Below are positions 25,751 to 34,484 of a stretch of DNA of 64,000 bases, in pieces. Numbering within the stretch: the stretch's first letter is position 1; every line of letters starts with the position of its first letter. A program made the translations under genes and the position numbers. Source of the DNA: Seonamhaeicola sp. S2-3 (GTDB taxonomy: Bacteria > Bacteroidota > Bacteroidia > Flavobacteriales > Flavobacteriaceae); contig NZ_CP019389.1 in the NCBI RefSeq assembly GCF_001971785.1, positions 2,801,001 through 2,865,000 on the forward strand, given 5' to 3'. Under the pieces are notes generated by a model. It was not told the DNA's origin and searched no databases. It was given only the letters and a program-made list of their open reading frames with translations.

Positions 25751-26773
25751 TTATTTGCTAAAGCGATGCAGCGTAAATGTCATGGCAGTTAATAAGAAAA
25801 ATGCCCCAACTTGATGTGTAACACCTAACCAAACGGGTACTTGTAAAATAATAGTTAAAACACCTAAAACAAATTGTATAGCAACCATTACTAATAAGGC
25901 ATTAATACCCTTGGTTTGTAATACCGTTAATTTGAGTTTTCTAGATTTTTTCCAAATTAAAAATATAAATACTACCACAAGATAAGCAAGCATTCTATGA
26001 ACAAACTGTACCCCGCTTTTACCTTCAATAAAATTTTTATACAGAGGTTCATGTTCTAAATAAACGGTTGGGTGCATAAATTTACCCTCGCTCATCATGG
26101 GCCAATGGTTATGTATAAAGCCTGCATCTAAACCAGCAACAAAAGCCCCATAAATTATTTGTAGTAATAAAATAGCAAGACTTAGTCTAACAAAATTTCT
26201 AAACTTAATATTTACTGGTTTTCTGTTAGGAAAAGATATATCTAGTGCTACCCAATAGGTGTAAGCAAAGGTTATAAAAGCAGTAGTAAGGTGTGCGGCT
26301 AGCCTATAATGGCTTACATCTGGATTATCTACAAGTCCACTTTTAACCATATACCAACCTAAAAAACCTTGAAAAGCCCCAAGCCCTAAAAGAATAATTG
26401 ATTTTTTAATAGTAGGTTTTGTAAGTTGTTTTGTAATTAAAAAGTACAAGAACGGAATGAAAAATACAAGACCTATAAATCTGCCAATTACGCGGTGCAA
26501 CCATTCCCAGAAATAAATATCTTTAAAGTCTTGAAGTGTAAAATGGTTGTTGAGTTTTTGGTATTCTGGGTATTGTTTGTACAAATCAAAAGCTTCATGC
26601 CACTCTGCTTCATTCATTGGCGGAATGGTACCTGATATTAATTTGTAATTTGAAATTGATAAACCAGAATGCGTTAATCTAGTTATACCGCCAACAACAA
26701 CCATTACAAATATGAGAAAACATCCAGTTAATAACCAGTAAATTACTTTTTTATTGTCTTTTGTTTTAGCCAT
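25751..26773 (-). CDS. ctaA: Heme A synthase (COX15/CtaA)
   Basis: Membrane enzyme that oxidises the C8 methyl of heme O to give heme A for the aa3-type cytochrome oxidase. 340 aa with about eight membrane segments. Conserved heme-ligand histidines are visible in HRVIGRFIGL (near 90), HLTTAFITFAYTYW (near 160), HRMLAYLVV and THQVGAFFLLT near the C-terminus. The N-terminal GGITRLTHSGLSI block is a family signature. Directly upstream in the same direction is cca (11-bp gap). The oxidase genes themselves are not in the window. Confidence 0.93.
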   Translation of the reverse strand: MAKTKDNKKVIYWLLTGCFLIFVMVVVGGITRLTHSGLSISNYKLISGTIPPMNEAEWHEAFDLYKQYPEYQKLNNHFTLQDFKDIYFWEWLHRVIGRFIGLVFFIPFLYFLITKQLTKPTIKKSIILLGLGAFQGFLGWYMVKSGLVDNPDVSHYRLAAHLTTAFITFAYTYWVALDISFPNRKPVNIKFRNFVRLSLAILLLQIIYGAFVAGLDAGFIHNHWPMMSEGKFMHPTVYLEHEPLYKNFIEGKSGVQFVHRMLAYLVVVFIFLIWKKSRKLKLTVLQTKGINALLVMVAIQFVLGVLTIILQVPVWLGVTHQVGAFFLLTAMTFTLHRFSK

Positions 26774-26784
26774 TAGTACTAAAT

Positions 26785-28203
26785 TTATTCTTTTACTTTT
26801 AAGCCTAGTTTTTTACCTTTTTCAATCATCAACTTATAAGCAGGTTCGTATTCATTAGGTATATCGCCTTCTAGAATAGCTTCCTTAATATATTCTTTTA
26901 TAACCCCAATTTCACGAGAGGGTTTTAAATTGAAGGTTTTCATTATTTCTTCACCAGAAATTGGTGGTTGAAAATTACGTACATGGTCGCGCTCTTCAAC
27001 TTCAATAATTTTTTCTCTTACAATTTTAAAGTTGTTGTGGTATTTTTTGAATTTCTTTGGGTTTTTAGTGGTAATGTCTGCTTCACAAAGGGTCATTAAG
27101 TCATCAACATAATCACCAGCATCAAAAACCAAGCGTCTTACGGCAGAATCTGTTACAATATCTTGTGCTAATACAATGGGACGCGAACTCATAAGTACCA
27201 TTTTTTGTACAAACTTCATTTTGTCATTTAATGGCATTTTTAAGCGTTTAAATAAATGAAATACCATTTTAGAGCCTTCAAATTCATGCCCATGAAATGT
27301 CCAACCTATTTTTTTTTGAAATTTTTTTGTTGGAGCTTTTCCTATATCGTGTAGTAATGCTGCCCACCGTAACCAAAGGTTGTCTGTGTTTCTAGAAATG
27401 TTATCAACCACTTCTAGGGTATGATAAAAATTGTCTTTATGGCGTTGTCCTTCAATTTCATCAATACCTTTTAGTGCTGTAAGTTCTGGTAAAATTAATT
27501 GTAATAAGCCAGTTTTTTCTAAAAGTAAAAAACCAATGGAAGGTTTATTACTTTCTAAAATTTTATTGAGTTCAACAACAATGCGCTCTTTAGTAATTAT
27601 TTTAATTCTAGAAGCGTTTTTAGTAATGGCCTTTAGGCTATTTTCTTCTATAGTAAAATTTAATTGCGTTGCAAACCTAATGGCTCTTAGCATTCTTAAA
27701 GGATCATCACTGTAAGTAATATCAGGGTTTAAAGGTGTTTTTATAATTTTAGCTTCTAAATCATTAACACCATTAAAGGGGTCTAATAAATTACCGAAAG
27801 TGGTTTTGTTTAAACTTAAAGCAAGGGCATTAATGGTAAAATCACGTCGGTTTTGATCATCTTGCAAAGAGCCGTTTTCAACTACAGGATTTCTGCTGTT
27901 TTCAGAATAAGACTCTTTTCTAGCGCCAACAAATTCAATTTCTATATCATTATAGCGCAACATAGCCGTTCCATAGGTTTTAAAAACCTGAACCTTAGGT
28001 TTTGTAGGTAGGTTTTTAGCAACTTGTTTAGCCAAATCAATACCGCTACCTATGGCTACTACATCAATATCTTTGGCATTACCGCGTTTTAAAATAAAAT
28101 CGCGCACAAAGCCACCAATTACATAAGCTTCAACTTGAAGTTCATCAACCGATTTTGAAATGATTTTAAATATAGGGTGTTGTAATGCTTCTTTGTAATT
28201 CAT
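26785..28203 (-). CDS. cca: CCA tRNA nucleotidyltransferase / poly(A) polymerase family with HD domain
   Basis: 472 aa class II nucleotidyltransferase adding CCA to tRNA 3' ends. Catalytic [20 protein letters not shown] at residues about 30-50 has the DxD metal pair; [10 protein letters not shown] follows near 125, then the tRNA-binding helical region. The HD domain ([27 protein letters not shown] near 285) is the phosphohydrolase domain found in many family members. The tRNA-Leu in this window carries no encoded CCA, consistent with need for this enzyme. In line with ctaA downstream and the Sua5-type gene upstream. Confidence 0.93.
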   Translation of the reverse strand: MNYKEALQHPIFKIISKSVDELQVEAYVIGGFVRDFILKRGNAKDIDVVAIGSGIDLAKQVAKNLPTKPKVQVFKTYGTAMLRYNDIEIEFVGARKESYSENSRNPVVENGSLQDDQNRRDFTINALALSLNKTTFGNLLDPFNGVNDLEAKIIKTPLNPDITYSDDPLRMLRAIRFATQLNFTIEENSLKAITKNASRIKIITKERIVVELNKILESNKPSIGFLLLEKTGLLQLILPELTALKGIDEIEGQRHKDNFYHTLEVVDNISRNTDNLWLRWAALLHDIGKAPTKKFQKKIGWTFHGHEFEGSKMVFHLFKRLKMPLNDKMKFVQKMVLMSSRPIVLAQDIVTDSAVRRLVFDAGDYVDDLMTLCEADITTKNPKKFKKYHNNFKIVREKIIEVEERDHVRNFQPPISGEEIMKTFNLKPSREIGVIKEYIKEAILEGDIPNEYEPAYKLMIEKGKKLGLKVKE

Positions 28204-28242
28204 GTTATAAATCCAAATTCAAAAGAATTTATAGGATTGTTT

Positions 28243-28812
28243 TTACTTTCTAATAATTTTAACTACCCCATTATTACTCAATTTAATAATTGAAGATGGT
28301 TTAGCGCAAATTTTTTCGCGGTGCAAATTTACAACATAGTCTACTCCTTTTAAAACCTCTGGCGCTATTTCTTTAAAAGATTTTGGTGTTGGTTGTTCAC
28401 TAATATTGGCAGAAGTAGAAACAATAGCACCATTAAATTTTCTAGATAGCCAATAACAAAAATCATCATCAGGAATTCTAATGGCAATAGTACCGTCTTT
28501 AGCAATTAAGTTGGGGGCTAAATTTTGAGCTTGGTCATATATTATAGTCGTAGGTTTATTGGTAATATCAATAATATTTTGGGCAGCAGGGGGGATTTGT
28601 TTTACATATCTTTTAAGCATTCTGTCATCGGCCACTAAACAGATAAGCGCTTTACTATCTTCGCGTTGTTTTAAGGCGTAAACTTTTTCAACAGCATCTT
28701 TGTTAGAAGCATCACAGCCAATACCCCAAACGGTATCAGTAGGGTAGAGTATAAGTCCGCCGTTTTTTAGTGCAGCAATGGCGTTTTTTATTTCGGTATG
28801 TTGGTTAGACAT
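28243..28812 (-). CDS. tsaC: L-threonylcarbamoyladenylate synthase (Sua5/YrdC/YciO family)
   Basis: Makes threonylcarbamoyl-AMP from Thr, bicarbonate and ATP for the t6A37 modification of tRNAs reading ANN codons. 189 aa, the short TsaC form without the Sua5 C-terminal domain. Visible: LILYPTDTVWGIGCDA near residue 18, the KQRED/KALI substrate block near 48, and GAIVSTSANISEQPTP near 130. Its start overlaps the end of the upstream glycosyltransferase gene by 8 bp, so they are probably cotranscribed. Confidence 0.9.
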   Translation of the reverse strand: MSNQHTEIKNAIAALKNGGLILYPTDTVWGIGCDASNKDAVEKVYALKQREDSKALICLVADDRMLKRYVKQIPPAAQNIIDITNKPTTIIYDQAQNLAPNLIAKDGTIAIRIPDDDFCYWLSRKFNGAIVSTSANISEQPTPKSFKEIAPEVLKGVDYVVNLHREKICAKPSSIIKLSNNGVVKIIRK

Positions 28813-29914
28813 TATTTAAAACGTGTTTGTAAATTTTAATTGTGTTTTGAGCCATTTGGCTAGTAGAGAAATTTTCGGTTACCTTTTTGTGCGATAGGTT
28901 AATAAAGTTTTCTGCCATTTTAGGATTGTCGACGAGTTGTAAAATTAATTCTGAAAGCGCTTTGTCATCATGCATAGGAGCAAGCAACCCGTTCTTTTGA
29001 TGGGTAATAATTTCTGGGATTCCACCAACATTGGTGCTTACTACAGGGACTTTATGGTACATAGACTCGTAAATGAACTGAGGTATGCCTTCGCTTTGTG
29101 AAGTCATTAAAGAAATGTCAAATTGTGGGATGAAATTTGAAGCGTTAGATGTGTAACCTAAAAATATCATATGATTGTTTAAGTTGAGTTCTTTAACGCG
29201 ATTTAAAAGAGGTTGTGTGCGTTCGGTAAATGTGCCTATTTGAACAAAAAAGAAGTTTGTTTTTTGTTCTTCATTAATAATTCTATTGGCAACGTTAACC
29301 CAAGTATCTAAATGTTTTGCCCTAATATGGTTGGCTATATTGCCAATTATTATAGTGTTGTTTTTTATAGAATATTTATCGCGTAATTTAAAAGGAGTTT
29401 TGCTGCTTTTGTTTTTTAAATTGGTACCATGGTAAATGGTTATTAATTTGTTGTGGTCTGTAATGGCCTTTTTTGAAATACGCATTGTTTCTTCAGACAC
29501 ACAAAGGATTTTCTTTATTTTTGGGTAGTTGTATTTGTATAATGTTTTTTTTCGTTGTTTTATTTCAAATGATGTTTTTTTGCTAAAAATAAAGGGCGGT
29601 AGGTTGTATATTTTATCGGCTATAATAGCTAGTTGTATAGCAGTAGTGTCGTGTATGTGAATAAGGTCTATTTGGTGGGTTTTGCATGCTTTTCCAATAT
29701 TAAAAGCAAATCGCAAATCTATTTTAATAGAAAGAGCAGAGGCTATATGTTTAATATTGGTTTGCTTTAGCCTTTCATGGAAAGGTCCGTTTTTTACACA
29801 AAATACAATATTATTGATTTCGGGATTAGTAATGGCTAATTCTGTGCAGAGGTTTTCAATGTGATTTTCGCCACCTCCCCAGTTAGAAACAGCCGATAAA
29901 TGTAAAATGTTCAT
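28805..29914 (-). CDS. Glycosyltransferase family 4 protein
   Basis: 369 aa GT-B fold transferase. N-terminal acceptor domain starts ILHLSAVSNWGGGENHI, with the glycine-rich loop of GT4 enzymes; the donor half contains IIIGNIANHIRAKHLDTWV, HMIFLGYTSNA and the nucleotide-sugar EX7E region SQSEGIPQFIYESMYHKVPVV followed by STNVGGIPEII. Cytoplasmic, membrane-associated action on a lipid-linked or core glycan is likely from the surrounding glycan genes. Lies 4 bp after the GT2 gene. Confidence 0.88.
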   Translation of the reverse strand: MNILHLSAVSNWGGGENHIENLCTELAITNPEINNIVFCVKNGPFHERLKQTNIKHIASALSIKIDLRFAFNIGKACKTHQIDLIHIHDTTAIQLAIIADKIYNLPPFIFSKKTSFEIKQRKKTLYKYNYPKIKKILCVSEETMRISKKAITDHNKLITIYHGTNLKNKSSKTPFKLRDKYSIKNNTIIIGNIANHIRAKHLDTWVNVANRIINEEQKTNFFFVQIGTFTERTQPLLNRVKELNLNNHMIFLGYTSNASNFIPQFDISLMTSQSEGIPQFIYESMYHKVPVVSTNVGGIPEIITHQKNGLLAPMHDDKALSELILQLVDNPKMAENFINLSHKKVTENFSTSQMAQNTIKIYKHVLNNV

Positions 29915-29918
29915 GCTT

Positions 29919-30845
29919 TTAGTTTGTAATAGTTTGTTTTAGTTTTAACGAATCGCTTAAAGGCGCTCCTTTTAAAAATAGCTTAAAAAGAACGATTTTT
30001 TTTGGCTTAATTAACATTTTGAAGAAAGACTTTATTGTTAACCACCATCTTAAAATTAGGTAAGGTACATATCCCGAATTTTTTTGTAAAACATATAATA
30101 ACGAAATTTTAAGTTCTTTTTTTATTTCTAAGTTTTCATTGGTGCTTTTGCCTTTAAAATGAGTGTATTTGCCTTCGGGAACTAAATAACTGTAGCCATT
30201 TTTTGTGTTTGTTGCAATTCGATAACATAAATCGGTTTCTTCATAGTAAAGAAAGATATTAGTGTCGAAGCCACCAACTTCATGAAATTCTTGAGCTTTT
30301 ACAACAAAAAATGAACCTGGAACACTTTGTACTCTTAAAGGCTGTGTGTATATTTTTTGTCTTTTGGGATATTTTTTAGGATTAATCTTTTCTAAAATTT
30401 TTCTGCCAAATAATTCTCTTTTCAAACTTAAAAAGTGATCGAACGATTTTTTAACTTCTCCTTTTTCGTCGTATTGTTGGGGACAACAAATAGCTGCTTT
30501 TTCATTATTCTCAAGGAATTGAAACATAAGAGTTAAACAGTCGTTTTGTAAAATGGTGTCATTGTTAATAAAAGCATAATGTTTTCCGTTAGCAAACTGT
30601 ATACCGTACATGTTGCCTCCCCCAAATCCAGTGTTGTATCGGCTTTTAACAAGTTTTATATGTGGGTGTTTTAAGGCTTCTAAGGCATTTTTTAGACTTT
30701 CAAAATCTTCGTTTTCAGAGGCATTGTCAACTATAATAATTTCAAAAGAAAGTGATTTAGAAGTTTGTTCAATAATAGATTTAACGCAGTTTATAGTATA
30801 AGTAGAAGAGTTGTAATTTATAATTATAGCTGAAATATCTTTCAT
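29919..30845 (-). CDS. Glycosyltransferase family 2 protein (rhamnosyltransferase-like)
   Basis: 308 aa from the ATG at 30843-30845 (MKDISAIIINYNSS). An in-frame ATG 24 bp upstream exists, but the later one gives the normal family start. GT-A motifs: IIVDNASENEDF near residue 45, NTGFGGGNMYGI near 80, YAFINNDTIL (DxD-type metal site) near 93, and the LYYEETDLCYRI acceptor-site motif near 205. C-terminal amphipathic/hydrophobic stretch LILRWWLTIKSFFKMLI suggests membrane contact. Part of the surface-glycan cluster. Confidence 0.87.
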   Translation of the reverse strand: MKDISAIIINYNSSTYTINCVKSIIEQTSKSLSFEIIIVDNASENEDFESLKNALEALKHPHIKLVKSRYNTGFGGGNMYGIQFANGKHYAFINNDTILQNDCLTLMFQFLENNEKAAICCPQQYDEKGEVKKSFDHFLSLKRELFGRKILEKINPKKYPKRQKIYTQPLRVQSVPGSFFVVKAQEFHEVGGFDTNIFLYYEETDLCYRIATNTKNGYSYLVPEGKYTHFKGKSTNENLEIKKELKISLLYVLQKNSGYVPYLILRWWLTIKSFFKMLIKPKKIVLFKLFLKGAPLSDSLKLKQTITN

Positions 30846-30939
30846 AAGAATAGTTAGGTTTGCTGTCAAAAATACAGGTTGATAGTTGATAAAACAAATG
30901 AAAAGTAAGGCTTTTGTTTTAGTTTGTTTTTTATTTGGA

Positions 30940-30947
30940 TATCTTTG
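30940..30947 (+). promoter_or_regulatory. -7 promoter box TATCTTTG of the WaaP-like kinase
   Basis: Exact TAnnTTTG 10 nt before the ATG at 30958, implying a very short 5' leader. Several TTTG copies lie upstream but none at the ideal distance. Confidence 0.5.
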
Positions 30948-30957
30948 TGTTTAATAC

Positions 30958-31689
30958 ATGATTAATTGCAAAAAAGTTATTATTGTAATTAATAAAGAGA
31001 AAGATCAAGTGGGGAATAAGTTAGTAGTATCCTTAAAGTATAAAACGAAAAAAGACGCTATAAAAACAATAATCGGAAATTTTGATGATTATAAAGAAGT
31101 TTTAGGAGCAGCCGAGCGTAATGTTATCAAAGTAGCAGAGCTTGAAGGTAAAAGGTTTACCATAAAGTCTTTTAAACACCCTAATTTGATTAACCAAGTA
31201 GTATACCGGTTTTTTAGAAAATCTAAAGCACAGCGTTCTTTTGAATACGCAAACAAATTATTGGATTTGGGTATTAAAACGCCAGAGCCCGTTGCTTATC
31301 AGATTAATATATCGACTTTTTTATTCGGAAAAAGTTTTTATGTAAGTGAATTGGTTGAAAGTGATTTAACCTACCGAGAACTAACTACAGATTTTAAGAT
31401 ACATGATCATGAGGCTATAATACGGGCATTTACCAGGTTTACTTATAAGTTGCACGAAAATGGAATAAACTTTTTAGATCACTCTCCTGGAAATACCTTG
31501 ATAAAGCGTACGAACTCAGGTTATGAGTTTTTTTTGGTAGACCTTAACCGTATGGAGTTTGCTCCAATGGATTTTGAAACTCGAATTAAAAATTTTGCAA
31601 AGCTTACTATCCATAAATCGATAATAGAGATTATGAGCAACGAATATGCAAAATGTTCGGGGAAGAAGAACAGGCTATTTTTAAATTAA
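30958..31689 (+). CDS. Lipopolysaccharide kinase (Kdo/WaaP-like) family protein, C-terminus lost by frameshift
   Basis: 243 aa as encoded. Protein-kinase-like fold: KRFTIKSFKHPNLINQVVYR with the ATP Lys near residue 65, a YVSELVES hinge near 128, catalytic-loop equivalent NFLDHSPGNTLIK near 178, and the metal-binding FFLVDLNRMEF near 200. Family members phosphorylate core sugars of LPS. The frame closes early with KKNRLFLN. The next frame continues at once, from 31662, with EEEQAIFKLMWKSTVDFQ, and ends at 31808 with a basic aromatic tail of the kind this family carries. A one-base loss in the G run at 31659-31662 explains this. The kinase core is intact, so activity may remain. Confidence 0.8.
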   Translation: MINCKKVIIVINKEKDQVGNKLVVSLKYKTKKDAIKTIIGNFDDYKEVLGAAERNVIKVAELEGKRFTIKSFKHPNLINQVVYRFFRKSKAQRSFEYANKLLDLGIKTPEPVAYQINISTFLFGKSFYVSELVESDLTYRELTTDFKIHDHEAIIRAFTRFTYKLHENGINFLDHSPGNTLIKRTNSGYEFFLVDLNRMEFAPMDFETRIKNFAKLTIHKSIIEIMSNEYAKCSGKKNRLFLN

Positions 31690-31808
31690 TGTGGAAAAGT
31701 ACGGTGGATTTTCAAGATCGTTATTACAGAAAAATAAGAATAAAAAAACGTATATTTTTTTGGAAAAAGAAGTATAAATCAAGACAAACAAGGTCTTCCA
31801 TTCAGTAA
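31662..31808 (+). pseudogene. Out-of-frame C-terminal tail of the WaaP-like kinase
   Basis: 48 codons in the +1 frame relative to the kinase, starting EEEQAIFKLMWKSTVDF and ending in FFWKKKYKSRQTRSSIQ plus TAA. It has no start codon of its own and follows directly from the GGGG run. Restoring one G joins it to the upstream frame as SGEEEQ, giving a product of about 283 aa. Confidence 0.7.
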
Positions 31809-31819
31809 AAAAAGATTAA

Positions 31820-32836
31820 TTGGAGAAAAGAAATTTAAAAGAACAGTTGTTTTTTTTAGTGCCTCATAAATGGAAATATTTGTGGGCTATCTTCATTTCT
31901 AAATTTAAACAAGCTTCTTCAAACGGAGTTAATAGTGTAGTTTTTGTAGCAAGAGAAAAAGATAAAGAATGGATTTTTGGAGCCAAGGTCCGCCGGTTGT
32001 CCCGTTTTTCATCGTTAATATCTCAGGCATATTATCATGATAAATTACGGGGGATGCCTGATGCAGATGGCTACTTTTACATATATCAAAATTATTTTTG
32101 CCGTTGTATTAGAAGCAAACCCAGTATTTTAAAAAAGAAAAATATTGTAATGTTTACTCACCCTAATTGGGGGAGAAAATATTCAAAAACCCATGTGGTT
32201 TGGTGTTTAAATAAGGCGGATTATGTAATATGCTTAAATTCTAAGATTAAAACATATTTAACAGAAATAGGGGTAAAACCCCAACTGTTAAAAGTATTGC
32301 ACATAGGAACCAGTTCAAAATTCTTTTATAGACACGAAAGAGGCAACGGAGATGTTGGTTTGTGTTCGAATTATCATGAAAGAAAGAATCCAAAACTTGT
32401 ATATGAAATTGTAAAGCATATGCCAGAACGGACGTTTCATCTTATAGGTCAAAATTGGGAGAATTATAGTGGTTTTCAGGATATAAATAATCTGCCGAAT
32501 TTTATATATCATAAAGAAATTCCGTACGAGAGGTTTCCTGAAATGTACAGTAAAATCGATGTTTTCTTATCGCCTTCTCTATTAGAAGGTGGACCAGTAC
32601 CAGTGCTTGAAGCTATGATGTCTAATTGTGTGCCCGTGGCATCAAAAACAGGGTACTGTACAGACTTGATAAATCATGGTGAAAATGGGTTTCTTTTTGA
32701 TGTTGATTCTAGCTACGAAGAGGTGCTGCCATTGATAGAAAAAGCATTTCAGTTAAAGGCAAATATTCGGGAAACAGTAATGCCCTATACTTGGGAAAAT
32801 TGTGCAAAAACAATTGATGAACTGTTTTTAAGTTGA
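31820..32836 (+). CDS. Glycosyltransferase family 4-like protein (TTG start)
   Basis: 338 aa GT-B enzyme. The N-terminal half is divergent (KEWIFGAKVRRLSRFSSL). The donor half is clear: VGLCSNYHERKNPKLVYEI near 180, RTFHLIGQNW, then the EX7E motif SPSLLEGGPVPVLEAMMSN near 250 and SKTGYCTDLINHGENGFLF. Start is TTG at 31820-31822, giving MEKRNLKEQLFFLVPHKW; no nearer ATG gives the full N-terminus. Follows the kinase by 11 bp (from the frameshifted stop), so cotranscribed. Sugar specificity unknown. Confidence 0.83.
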   Translation: MEKRNLKEQLFFLVPHKWKYLWAIFISKFKQASSNGVNSVVFVAREKDKEWIFGAKVRRLSRFSSLISQAYYHDKLRGMPDADGYFYIYQNYFCRCIRSKPSILKKKNIVMFTHPNWGRKYSKTHVVWCLNKADYVICLNSKIKTYLTEIGVKPQLLKVLHIGTSSKFFYRHERGNGDVGLCSNYHERKNPKLVYEIVKHMPERTFHLIGQNWENYSGFQDINNLPNFIYHKEIPYERFPEMYSKIDVFLSPSLLEGGPVPVLEAMMSNCVPVASKTGYCTDLINHGENGFLFDVDSSYEEVLPLIEKAFQLKANIRETVMPYTWENCAKTIDELFLS

Positions 32837-32854
32837 TATAATAAAAATAGAGAG

Positions 32855-33622
32855 TTAATTGTTAGGGGTTTTACTATAAAGCTCTCTTAGCTTTGTGTAT
32901 TTTAAAAAAGTAATATTGGCTGTTTGCACGCATATTATAAAACCGTTTAGCCCGTCTAAAAACCCTAATCTTAAAATGTACGATTTAAAAAAAGCCCAAG
33001 TAGGGTTTAAAATTATTTTCCAAATAGGGGCTTTTTTTCCAAGCTTGAAATAAGCTTGGGCAGATAGGCTCGAAAACTGCTCGGTTTTAAGGTTAAACTC
33101 CGAATAGCTTTGGTAGGTGTAATGGAGTATGTCGCCTTTAAGGTGGCCAACGGGGCTATTTTTGTTGGTCAGAGCCACAACCTCATGCACTTTGTTGCCA
33201 ACCCATTTGGCTTTCTGCCTGTTAAAAATCCGTAGTTTTTTATTGGGGTACCAATCAGAATGTTTGATCCATTGCCCACAAAAATTGTTGAATCTATTGG
33301 CGTAATAACCATCAAAAACCCAATTGATTTTTAACTCTAAAATCGATTTTTGAAGTTGTTCAGACAAGGCTTCGTCGCCATCGAGGGAGACAATATAATC
33401 GTATTTGGCTTGGTTTATGGCAAAGTTTTTCTGTTCTGTATAGCCCAAGAATGCCTGTTCAATAAACGTTACATTGTGTTTTTGGCAAATGGCCTTAGTG
33501 CGGTCTGTAGAAAATGAATCGACCACTACAATTTCATCAACTACCGGAATTAGCGATTGCAGGCACTTTTCGATATTCCGCTCTTCGTTATAAGTAATTA
33601 TTACCCCAGATAGTTTGACCAT
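32855..33622 (-). CDS. Glycosyltransferase family 2, LPS core type (WaaE/KdtX-like)
   Basis: 255 aa. Starts MVKLSGVIITYNEERNIEKC, with IVVVDSFSTDRTKAIC near 35 and the DxD-type metal site YIVSLDGDEALS near 80. KLRIFNRQKAKWVGNKVHEVV near 130 and LKGDILHYTYQSYSEF near 160 are typical of the WaaE/KdtX-like beta-1,4-glucosyltransferase branch that works on the inner LPS core. A C-terminal hydrophobic segment around 215-240 may bind the membrane. Convergent with the GT4-like gene and divergent from the next GT2. Confidence 0.87.
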   Translation of the reverse strand: MVKLSGVIITYNEERNIEKCLQSLIPVVDEIVVVDSFSTDRTKAICQKHNVTFIEQAFLGYTEQKNFAINQAKYDYIVSLDGDEALSEQLQKSILELKINWVFDGYYANRFNNFCGQWIKHSDWYPNKKLRIFNRQKAKWVGNKVHEVVALTNKNSPVGHLKGDILHYTYQSYSEFNLKTEQFSSLSAQAYFKLGKKAPIWKIILNPTWAFFKSYILRLGFLDGLNGFIICVQTANITFLKYTKLRELYSKTPNN

Positions 33623-33650
33623 ACAATAAAATTAGTTAGACAAAAATAGT

Positions 33651-33658
33651 TATTTTTG
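33651..33658 (+). promoter_or_regulatory. -7 promoter box TATTTTTG of the GT2 gene at 33665
   Basis: Exact TAnnTTTG ending 6 nt before the ATG. It overlaps an in-frame TTG, ruling that codon out as start, and implies a leaderless or nearly leaderless transcript. Confidence 0.45.
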
Positions 33659-33664
33659 TTCTCA

Positions 33665-34483
33665 ATGGATATATTAAAAGCGTCTGTAATTATCTGTACT
33701 TATAATCAACCTCAATGGTTGCAAAAAGTGCTATGGGGCTATGGCGTACAGACCGAAAAAAACTTTGAGATTATTATAGCCGATGATGGGTCGGACGAAG
33801 CTACCAAACAGGTTATAGATGATTTTAGAAAAGAATCAGCAGTCCCAATAGTTCATGTTTGGCAGGAAGATAAAGGATTTAGAAAAACCCAGATCCTTAA
33901 CAAAGCTATTTTAAAGACTTCTGCAGAATATTTGATCTTTACAGATGGCGATTGCATTCCCCGCAACGATTTTGTAGAAACCCATTTACGGTTAAAAAAG
34001 GACAGTTGTTTTCTTTCGGGCGGTTATTTTAAATTGCCCGAAGCTATTTCAAAAAGCATTACAAAAGATGATATAGAAAAGCAACACTGTTTTGAATTGA
34101 AATGGCTTTTGGACCGCCAATTAAAAAAAACGTTTAAAACCAATAAACTCACTGCAAAAGGGAGAAAAGCTTGGTTTTTAAATACATTTACCCCAACCAA
34201 GGCCACTTTTGATGGTATGAACGTTTCTGGTTGGAAAAAAGACATTCTAACCGTTAATGGTTTTGACGAGCGTATGGAATATGGAGGGGAAGACCGCGAA
34301 CTTGGAGAGCGTTTAATGAATTTAGGCGTTAAGTTTAAACAGGTTAGGTATAGTGTTATTTGTTTACATTTGTACCACGAGCGGCCTTATAAAAATACAA
34401 AAGCTATGGAGGTCAATAAAGCCATTAGGCGGAAAACCAGAAGAGAGCGAAGTATTTATTCGCTTTATGGCATAAAAAAGTAA
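33665..34483 (+). CDS. Glycosyltransferase family 2 with galactosyltransferase-type C-terminal domain
   Basis: 272 aa from the ATG at 33665 (MDILKASVIICTYNQP); an in-frame TTG at 33656 lies within the promoter box. GT-A features: FEIIIADDGSDEATKQV near 35, YLIFTDGDCIPRNDF (DxD) near 95, and a C-terminal Glyco_transf_7C-like block GWKKDILTVNGFDERMEYG with GEDRELGERL near 210. Such enzymes use UDP-hexoses. Codon and base use here and in the neighbouring 255-aa gene looks somewhat less AT-rich than the surroundings. Part of the LPS/glycan cluster. Confidence 0.86.
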   Translation: MDILKASVIICTYNQPQWLQKVLWGYGVQTEKNFEIIIADDGSDEATKQVIDDFRKESAVPIVHVWQEDKGFRKTQILNKAILKTSAEYLIFTDGDCIPRNDFVETHLRLKKDSCFLSGGYFKLPEAISKSITKDDIEKQHCFELKWLLDRQLKKTFKTNKLTAKGRKAWFLNTFTPTKATFDGMNVSGWKKDILTVNGFDERMEYGGEDRELGERLMNLGVKFKQVRYSVICLHLYHERPYKNTKAMEVNKAIRRKTRRERSIYSLYGIKK

Positions 34484-34484
34484 A

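Noticed and set aside
31690-31819. Separate small gene starting at the ATG near 31689 after the kinase
   Set aside because: The frame is continuous with upstream codons from 31662 and carries the kinase family tail, so it is a displaced C-terminus.
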